NCBI GenBank assembly: GCA_016200745.1
Contig: JACQEF010000241.1
Coordinates: 1-11,513 of the forward strand
Length of the DNA stretch: 11,513 nt
DNA from: Chloroflexota bacterium
GTDB taxonomy: Bacteria > Chloroflexota > Limnocylindria > Limnocylindrales > CSP1-4
Direction of reading: 5' to 3'
Position numbers and translations under genes: made by a program. Shown piece after piece: positions 6,251 through 11,513 of this stretch; positions within the stretch are counted from its first letter, which is position 1, and every line of letters begins with the position of its first letter. The notes below the pieces were generated by a model. It did no database searches. It saw only the letters and a list, made by a program, of their open reading frames with translations, and had not been told where the DNA came from.

Positions 6251-7279
6251 TCATGGCGATACGGTCGTGGCGTCGGATCGCCGCCGCCCGCCAATCCAGG
6301 ACACGCCAGCGACAACGATCAGCACATAGAGCATGAGCAGATAGTGCGGATGGAAGTCCGTCACCGGTGCGAGCAAGGCAAACGTGACGAGGGCGAACGC
6401 GACGATCGAGGAACGCGAGACGAGCGCGAACCCGCCGAGGACGACCGCGAATACGATCCCCGACAACTTCGCCACGCCCACGCCGAAGACGGGCTGGAGA
6501 AGGCACGCGGCGGATGGGATGAAGGTGTCTTCATGACAGGATGGCTGCGCGTTCGAGAGGGCCAGGCCGTAGTCGAACCACGACTGGAGTCCGACGAACG
6601 GCAAGCTGACGAGGAAGAGCAGCACTCCGGTGACGGCGGTACCAATGGCGACGCGAGGAAACGTCCGCGGCGTCGACCAGAAGACGAGGACTCCGGGGAT
6701 CGACTTGACTGTCGCGCCAAGCGCGGCGACCAGGGCGATCGAACCTCGACCACGTCCGATCACCCAGCACCATGCAAGGACTCCCGCCAAGCCGACATTG
6801 ACGTTCCCGAGAGCCAGTCCGGACCAGAATGGACGGATGAGGGCCAATAGGAGCAGAACAAGCGCGAGGTCCGTCAGCCGAGCCTGCCCGAGCTCCTGAC
6901 GAAGCACGGCGTACAGGCCGGTGACGAGGAGGCCCACGTTCAACAGTAGCCAGGCCACGAGGCCACCGGGATACGACGTGAAAGGGAGGAAGAGCGGAAC
7001 GGACGCCGGCGGATAGGCGTAGCCGACCAGGGCCATATCGGGCAACGTGTACGGGCCCGCCAGCTGCCCCTGAGCGTAGATCGACGTACCGACCTGGAGC
7101 CGCTCGACCGCGTTCACGTACGTCCTCCAATCAGTGAACGCCTCGCCAGACAACGCGGCTGACGCGAACTGGACCACCATGCTCGACACGATGATCGTGA
7201 TACTGAGAGCCGCCGCGATCAGCAAGGCAACCCACCCGAGACGAACCAAGCCAACGGCGATGCGAACTCGAGTCACCAT
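6251..7279 (-). CDS. GT87-like polytopic membrane glycosyltransferase
   Basis: 342 residues with about nine to ten hydrophobic segments, resembling the GT87 (DUF2029, mannosyltransferase-like) branch of GT-C enzymes. The first loop has TDWRTYVNAVERL (Asp50 is the likely catalytic acid), followed by the family-typical GYAYPP stretch, a GNVNVG segment, and the VKSIPGVLVFW stretch that corresponds to the LKP region of the family. It probably uses a polyprenyl-phosphate sugar, perhaps mannose, outside the membrane. ATG 7279 puts the first helix near the N-terminus; the frame opens further upstream, but those 38 codons look non-coding. No ribosome-binding site is visible. It lies 85 bases after the preceding GT39-like gene and 109 bases before the methyltransferase remnant. 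Its bases are somewhat less GC-rich than its neighbours (67% in one 60-base line). Confidence 0.82.
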   Translation of the reverse strand: MVTRVRIAVGLVRLGWVALLIAAALSITIIVSSMVVQFASAALSGEAFTDWRTYVNAVERLQVGTSIYAQGQLAGPYTLPDMALVGYAYPPASVPLFLPFTSYPGGLVAWLLLNVGLLVTGLYAVLRQELGQARLTDLALVLLLLALIRPFWSGLALGNVNVGLAGVLAWCWVIGRGRGSIALVAALGATVKSIPGVLVFWSTPRTFPRVAIGTAVTGVLLFLVSLPFVGLQSWFDYGLALSNAQPSCHEDTFIPSAACLLQPVFGVGVAKLSGIVFAVVLGGFALVSRSSIVAFALVTFALLAPVTDFHPHYLLMLYVLIVVAGVSWIGGRRRSDATTVSP

Positions 7280-7364
7280 GGGCGGCGGGCCTAGTCGGGG
7301 GCGACGAACAGAAGAGTCGTTTCGACGGTGGTCGATGCGAGGGTGAAGGACAATGCCCAGTCTG

Positions 7365-9053
7365 TCATGGAGTGCCGAAGCAGCGCGGGTCAAACGTTGC
7401 GTTGAGGCAGACAGGGAAGACCGCGAACGAATACGCCTGCGGCGTGCCGTCGGCGTTCAGCCCGGTCCCGCGCTCCGAGTAGATCGGCTTGCCGATCCAG
7501 GCCGGCCGCTCGTCCCTGTCCAGGATGGGCGCGACGGACGGGACGCCGTCCGCCCGGTCCAGCACCAGCCAGCGGATGTCGTAGGCGAAGCCCACGTCGA
7601 GGATCGTCGCCAGGGGGTCGTTGACGAGCACCACCCCCGGGTGGCCGGTGGCGTACTTGAGCCCGGCGGCGTCGATGGACATCACCCGATCCGTCGCCGG
7701 AACGCGGGCCGTCTCGAACGCGTCGGCGACAGTCGCAGCCTTTTCGCGCCGCGTCTCCCAGCTGGCGTGGACGCCCCCGATCCCGGCCACCGCGATCACG
7801 AGGCTGAAGGCGATGGCGGCGGCGGTGAACAGGCGCGTCGCGGCCACCGCCTTCCAGGCCGGGCGATGCTCGGCGATCCAGGCCACGGCGACGGCCACGC
7901 CCTCGAGCGCCAGGATGTAGCTGTACGGCGCCAGCGCCACCGCCGAGTGGATGAACGTGCCGCCGGGCACGTGCACGGCCGAGACCAGGCCGGAGAACGC
8001 AAACAGGATCCCGGCATAGGCGAAGAACGGCAGGAGGTCCGGCGACCGGCGCCGGGCCCACGCGCCGGCGACCAGGGTGGGCCCCAGGACGAGCCCGCAG
8101 ACCAGCACCAGGTAGATGAACGCGGCGGCGACGAACCCGCCCACCCTCGTCGCGATGAGCGGACCGATGCCCATGTCCAGGAGCCAGCCGAGGTCGGCCG
8201 GCGTGGTGATGCTGTTCCACTCGCCAATGTCCCGGATGAACAGCACCTTGCCCGACGCGGTCGAGGGCGACAATGACCCGAACGTCATCAGCTGGCGAGC
8301 CCACCACGGCGCCATCACCAGGACGAAGACGGCGACGCAGGCCAAGGCGGCCCGGACCGGGATCCTGGGCTTGGGCGGGGCCACGGCGATGAGCGCGCCG
8401 CCGGCGTCGAGCGGAACCGTGCGGCGAGCGCGCGTCCGATCCCAGGCGAAGACGAAACCGAGCGCGACCAGGACCAGCACGCCGTCCGTTCGAGCCAGCG
8501 TCGCGACGCCGGCGAGCAGCCCGGCCAGGACGAACGATCGCGGCGATCCGCGCAGGCCGCGGGCGGCCATCCACAGCGCCCCGGTCACCAGCGGCTGGTA
8601 GAGCGAGAAGTTGTCGGGCTGGGCCATGAACGGCAGCGACAGGAGCGGCAGCGCGGTCAGCACGCCGGCCCCGATCGCGACGAGCGGCCTGGCTCCGAGG
8701 TCCCGCGCGATCGCCCAGGTGAGCGGCGCCGCCAGCGACCCGATCAGCGCGAACGGGAGATCCGACGCCCAAGCGACGTCACCAAAGACGAACAGGAACG
8801 GCACCTGGACCAGCGACGCCAGCGGCATCCAGTGGGCGAACGCCGGGATCGGCAGGACCGGATTGGCCGGGATCACGCCACCGACCTCGGCGAAGATCCA
8901 GACGAAGTCGACATTGAACCCGTTGCCCGCGTGGAGCTGGCGGGCGGCGTCTACGTAGTACGCAGAATCCGGGTAGGCGGGATCCGGGAACTGCAGGATC
9001 AACAGCCCCCGGGCCACGAGCGCGAGCACGTAGAGCAGCAACGGCGTCCGCAC
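7365..9053 (-). CDS. GT39-like polytopic membrane glycosyltransferase
   Basis: 562 residues from GTG 9053, a GT-C (PMT/ArnT-like) integral membrane protein. A single helix at residues 4-22 leads into the first outer loop PDPAYPDSAYYVDAARQL, where D29 is the likely catalytic acid. About ten more hydrophobic segments follow, with a soluble C-terminal part from about residue 430 that ends in two Cys (VCLNATFDPRCF). It is a paralogue of the product of 3951-5582. An alternative GTG at 9071 adds six residues; 9053 is preferred because TAGGCT ends eight bases before it and the protein then starts right before its first helix. Neither start has a ribosome-binding site. It follows the GT4 gene by about 70 bases. 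Donor and acceptor are not predictable. Confidence 0.86.
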   Translation of the reverse strand: MRTPLLLYVLALVARGLLILQFPDPAYPDSAYYVDAARQLHAGNGFNVDFVWIFAEVGGVIPANPVLPIPAFAHWMPLASLVQVPFLFVFGDVAWASDLPFALIGSLAAPLTWAIARDLGARPLVAIGAGVLTALPLLSLPFMAQPDNFSLYQPLVTGALWMAARGLRGSPRSFVLAGLLAGVATLARTDGVLVLVALGFVFAWDRTRARRTVPLDAGGALIAVAPPKPRIPVRAALACVAVFVLVMAPWWARQLMTFGSLSPSTASGKVLFIRDIGEWNSITTPADLGWLLDMGIGPLIATRVGGFVAAAFIYLVLVCGLVLGPTLVAGAWARRRSPDLLPFFAYAGILFAFSGLVSAVHVPGGTFIHSAVALAPYSYILALEGVAVAVAWIAEHRPAWKAVAATRLFTAAAIAFSLVIAVAGIGGVHASWETRREKAATVADAFETARVPATDRVMSIDAAGLKYATGHPGVVLVNDPLATILDVGFAYDIRWLVLDRADGVPSVAPILDRDERPAWIGKPIYSERGTGLNADGTPQAYSFAVFPVCLNATFDPRCFGTP

Positions 9054-9061
9054 GGGAGCGC

Positions 9062-9067
9062 AGCCTA
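9062..9067 (-). promoter_or_regulatory. -10 box candidate before GTG 9053
   Basis: TAGGCT on the minus strand keeps the TANNNT core and ends 8 bases before GTG 9053, the spacing expected for a leaderless or nearly leaderless mRNA. No -35 match is evident. On its own it is weak; it gains weight from similar arrangements at three other starts in the window. Confidence 0.3.
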
Positions 9068-9124
9068 GCACCCGATCTGGGCTCGGTGGACCGGTACGAA
9101 CGACCTAGTGGCGGCGTCCGCGCA

Positions 9125-10243
9125 TTAGCGATGTCGCTCCAGAAGGGTCTGGAATAGCCCCTCGTACTGATCGGTGACGGCATCCCAGGAGTAGCTGGCT
9201 CGCACGCGCTCGCGAGCGGCGGACCGAAGCAGCCCGTACCTCGCGGGCTCCGGTTCCGCGACGACGCGCGTGAGATGCCCCGACAGCTCTGACGCATCGC
9301 CGAACAGCAGTCCGGTCTCCGCGACGACCTCTTCGTTCTCCGGCGACCTGAACGCGAGGACCAGGTTGCCTGCGCCCATCGCCTCGATCAAGGCCGGGTG
9401 CGTGCCGCCGACGGAGGTCGCCTGGATGTAGGCGAGCGCCCCACGCTGGAGGTCTCGGTATCCGTCGCCGTAGATCGCGCCGGTCATCCGAACGCGCGGG
9501 TCGGCGGCCGTCAGGTCGGCCAGTCGAGCCTTGAAGGCGGTCGCGTGGGGCGCATCTCCGACGATCAGCAACGGGACCTCACCCGGGACGTCGCGATAGG
9601 CGCGGATGACGAGGTCGGCCTGGTTCTCGGGCTCGAGCCGGCTCACATACAGGACGTAGCGGCCAGGTTGGATCCCCTCGAGACCGAGGCGGGCGAGATC
9701 CGGCGGGGGATCCCGGTCGAGCAGGGGGGCGCCGTAGGCGATCACCACTGACGGCTTGCCGTAGCGCTCGAGGTAGTAATCGTGGATGACCCGCGCATCG
9801 GACACGATCGCGTTCGGGAAGCGGAGGGCCAACCGCTCGCCGATCGAGTACCAGGCGCGGCCCGCGGGGCCCCACTTGGCGCGCTGGCGCTCGATCCCGT
9901 CGACGTTGAGCGCCACCACCGTCCCGCGCAACCTGGGCAGGGCGGCGAAGACCGCGTTCGCGGCATTCCCCAGCCAGATGGCGTCGTAGCCGCGGAGGAT
10001 CGAGTCGATGACGCTGAGGCCGGAGTGGCTGACCGTCTCGAGATACTTGCCGGGCAGGAACGGGAAGAAGCGGCGGCGGACGCCCGGCGGCACGGCCGTC
10101 GATTCATCCGTCCGGCCGCGCCGGCAATAGACCGTGACCTCGTGCCCGCGGGCTGCGAGGCGGGTGGAGAGCTCCCAGGCAAGCGTCTCGAAGCCGCCGT
10201 ACGCGGCGGGGATGCCTCGAGTGCCGACGATGGCGATCTTCAC
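9125..10243 (-). CDS. GT4-family glycosyltransferase with DUF1972-type N-terminus (rhamnosyltransferase-like)
   Basis: 372 residues, GT-B fold, cytoplasmic or membrane-associated, expected to move a sugar from a nucleotide donor onto a lipid-linked glycan. The N-terminus KIAIVGTRGIPAAYGGFETL and the following GHEVTVYCR are typical of DUF1972 glycosyltransferases, a group that includes capsule rhamnosyltransferases. The C-terminal Rossmann domain has YVLYVSRLEPEN (donor-binding loop) and SVGGTHPALIEAMGAG. The first Glu of the common EX7E motif is Gly, which is usual in this group. The start is GTG 10243, giving the expected MKIAIVG-like beginning; no ribosome-binding site is present. It is the first gene of the minus-strand glycan block and diverges from the plus-strand GT4 gene. 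Confidence 0.9.
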   Translation of the reverse strand: MKIAIVGTRGIPAAYGGFETLAWELSTRLAARGHEVTVYCRRGRTDESTAVPPGVRRRFFPFLPGKYLETVSHSGLSVIDSILRGYDAIWLGNAANAVFAALPRLRGTVVALNVDGIERQRAKWGPAGRAWYSIGERLALRFPNAIVSDARVIHDYYLERYGKPSVVIAYGAPLLDRDPPPDLARLGLEGIQPGRYVLYVSRLEPENQADLVIRAYRDVPGEVPLLIVGDAPHATAFKARLADLTAADPRVRMTGAIYGDGYRDLQRGALAYIQATSVGGTHPALIEAMGAGNLVLAFRSPENEEVVAETGLLFGDASELSGHLTRVVAEPEPARYGLLRSAARERVRASYSWDAVTDQYEGLFQTLLERHR

Positions 10244-10269
10244 CGCCGCATCGTCGCACGAGCGACCGT

Positions 10270-10275
10270 TACCCT
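10270..10275 (+). promoter_or_regulatory. -10 box candidate for the plus-strand leader ORF
   Basis: TACCCT keeps TANNNT and ends six bases before ATG 10282. With normal -10 to start-point spacing, transcription would begin at the A of that ATG, a leaderless mRNA. No convincing -35 is seen at 10247-10252. Confidence 0.35.
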
Positions 10276-10281
10276 GTGCCG

Positions 10282-10368
10282 ATGCGGGTCGACGATGGCG
10301 ACGCGAGTTCGAAATGCGCCTCTCCGCACGCGGGCGCGGCCGAAGATCAGAACCTTACGCACCGCTGA
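10282..10368 (+). CDS. Possible 28-residue leader ORF overlapping the glycosyltransferase start
   Basis: Short reading frame beginning MRVDDGDASSKCASPH and ending NLTHR. It is polar, has no signal peptide or membrane helix, and resembles nothing I know. Three points suggest translation: a TACCCT box places its ATG at the predicted transcript start; its TGA overlaps the ATG of the glycosyltransferase gene as TGATG; and that downstream gene has no ribosome-binding site of its own, so stop-restart coupling would explain its translation. Against it: in GC-rich DNA a 28-codon open frame is common by chance, and codon use cannot be judged at this length. Confidence 0.35.
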   Translation: MRVDDGDASSKCASPHAGAAEDQNLTHR

Positions 10369-11462
10369 TGAAGATCCTCTTCGTCACGCACTCGGTGAAG
10401 GTCGGGGGGGCAGAACGCAGTCTTCGCGAACTCGTGCGGAATCTCGACGGGGTCACCTGTGACCTGGTTGTGCCCAGGTGGACTCGGCGGACGGAGGCCG
10501 AGATCCGACGAATGTTCGGTCCGTCCGTCCGCCGGGTTGAGCGGGCCTGGATTCCGTTCGACCTCTGCTACAGAGGCCGGCCGACAGGCTTCCGGTCAAT
10601 CCATTGGTATGTCGGAACGTTGATGTGGCGACTTGGTCGCAGGGTGACTCAGGCGAGAATTGCGCGTGAGGGCTACGACGCGATCCACCTGAACTCAGTA
10701 ACCCTCCACGGGATGATCCGCGTGGACCTTCCGTTCATCGTCCACGTCCGCGAGATCGTCGACATCCACCACGATCGCGTGGCGCGGAGCCTTTCGAACG
10801 CCCATGGGGTCATCTTCATCGACGGGGCTACTCGGGGCCCATTCGGACCGCTTACGACGCCATCCATCGTGCTGAACAACCCGTTTGCGATGCGTGCTGC
10901 GCCCGTGCCCGTCGATGCCGCGGCGCGCATCCGGGCCGATCCTGCCGATGTCACCGTCTTCGCGATCATCGGCCTGCTCATTCCCGAGAAGGGCGTCGAT
11001 CGCGTCATTCGGGCGTTCCGGCGGGTTCGCCATCCTGACGCCCGCCTCCTGGTCGTCGGGCGCGGTCGCGATCGTGGTCGACTGGAGCGACTTGCCGGAG
11101 GCGACGAGCGCATCGTGTTCTGGGGCGAGGATCCGGAGATCGAACGCGTCTACGCGATGACGGACTACGTGATCCGCGGTGAGGCCGAGTTCGCCGTTGG
11201 GCGGACGATCTACGAAGGCCTGTATGCAGGGTCCGAGGTGGTGGTGCCCGCGCGCCCGGAGGACGAGGTCTTCGACCGTGAACGGTTCGCCGGCCGAATC
11301 CACCCGTACACACCGGGAGACGAGGATGCCCTCGCGGCGGTTCTGGATCACCTGGCCGTTCGGAAGATCATCCGGCAGCCGCCGATGTCGAACGTGGACG
11401 ACTACGTTGAGCGGTTCCTCGCGTTCGTGCAGGAGAGCACCGGGTCACCAGCGATGGCATGA
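10368..11462 (+). CDS. GT4-family glycosyltransferase, plus strand
   Basis: 364 residues, GT-B fold. The N-terminal domain starts KILFVTHSVKVGGAERSLREL, where GGAER is the usual acceptor-side glycine loop. The C-terminal domain has IGLLIPEKGVDRVIRAF, LLVVGRGRDRGRL, and RGEAEFAVGRTIYEGLYAG. In the last segment the two Glu of the EX7E motif are eight residues apart instead of seven. The frame is open far upstream, but ATG 10368 gives the canonical start and is preceded only by the TGATG overlap with the leader ORF. It is probably a cytoplasmic transferase for a surface glycan, transcribed away from the other glycan genes. Its base use differs: one internal 60-base line is about 62% GC against 78% in the kinase region, which may reflect transfer from elsewhere. 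Sugar specificity is unknown. Confidence 0.88.
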   Translation: MKILFVTHSVKVGGAERSLRELVRNLDGVTCDLVVPRWTRRTEAEIRRMFGPSVRRVERAWIPFDLCYRGRPTGFRSIHWYVGTLMWRLGRRVTQARIAREGYDAIHLNSVTLHGMIRVDLPFIVHVREIVDIHHDRVARSLSNAHGVIFIDGATRGPFGPLTTPSIVLNNPFAMRAAPVPVDAAARIRADPADVTVFAIIGLLIPEKGVDRVIRAFRRVRHPDARLLVVGRGRDRGRLERLAGGDERIVFWGEDPEIERVYAMTDYVIRGEAEFAVGRTIYEGLYAGSEVVVPARPEDEVFDRERFAGRIHPYTPGDEDALAAVLDHLAVRKIIRQPPMSNVDDYVERFLAFVQESTGSPAMA

Positions 11463-11493
11463 CCGTTGGCCGCAGTCGCGCGACACCAGCGGC

Positions 11494-11499
11494 TATCCT
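11494..11499 (+). promoter_or_regulatory. -10 box candidate at the right edge
   Basis: TATCCT matches TANNNT and ends seven bases before an ATG at 11507, again the spacing expected for a leaderless or nearly leaderless mRNA. Confidence 0.35.
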
Positions 11500-11506
11500 C
11501 AGTCAC

Positions 11507-11513
11507 ATGACCG
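11507..11513 (+). CDS. Possible start of a further gene (5' end only)
   Basis: ATG ACC followed by the window edge, 44 bases after the stop of the glycosyltransferase gene and seven bases after TATCCT. There is too little sequence to say what it encodes. Confidence 0.3.

Noticed and set aside
10236..10255. Three-codon ORF (ATG CGG CGG TGA) overlapping GTG 10243 as a leader peptide
   Set aside because: It is too short to separate from chance and has no -10 box at a suitable distance.
1..11513. CRISPR arrays, tRNA or rRNA genes, insertion sequences, toxin-antitoxin or phage genes
   Set aside because: No spaced repeats, cloverleaf sequences, transposase or phage-like products were seen. The only long repeat I found is the 110-base pilin duplication.

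Overview
The window is high-GC DNA (hand counts of single 60-base lines give about 62 to 78% GC). It is tightly packed, and almost all of it is read from the minus strand. It holds no RNA gene, insertion sequence, CRISPR array or phage gene that I can see. Flp-type pilins next to DegS/DegU-like two-component genes, several membrane glycosyltransferases, and possible leaderless starts would suit a free-living high-GC Chloroflexota (Limnocylindria-like). An actinobacterium is the main alternative. This placement is inference; no marker gene is present.

Left third (1-3924, minus strand): a DegS-like cytoplasmic histidine kinase, a DegU-like response regulator and a second DegS-like kinase with a degenerate ATP-binding domain are followed by three small Flp/Fap prepilins. 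Two junctions are 4-base ATGA overlaps: kinase to regulator, and second kinase to third pilin. The other two pilins appear to have their own promoters and are separated by a hairpin with a GAAA tetraloop. From the predicted cleavage glycine onward they are identical at DNA level over 110 bases, while their leader peptides differ. The tad/cpa assembly genes are not in the window; they may lie to the left.

Middle and right (3951-10243, minus strand): a surface-glycan block. In transcription order it has a GT4 glycosyltransferase with a DUF1972-type N-terminus, a GT39-like polytopic transferase, a GT87-like polytopic transferase, a class I methyltransferase broken by an internal deletion and frameshift, and a second GT39-like transferase that seems to start at CTG. 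The GT-C enzymes would use polyprenyl-phosphate sugars outside the membrane, and the GT4 enzymes nucleotide sugars inside. Their products are unknown.

Right end (10282-11513, plus strand): a diverging GT4 glycosyltransferase gene preceded by a possible 28-codon leaderless leader ORF that overlaps it as TGATG. A further gene may begin at the very edge. At four places a TANNNT hexamer lies 6-9 bases before a start codon that lacks a ribosome-binding site, suggesting leaderless transcripts.

Most notable are the kinase/regulator/pseudokinase/pilin cassette, the twin genes for one mature pilin with different leaders and promoters, the CTG start, and the leader ORF.
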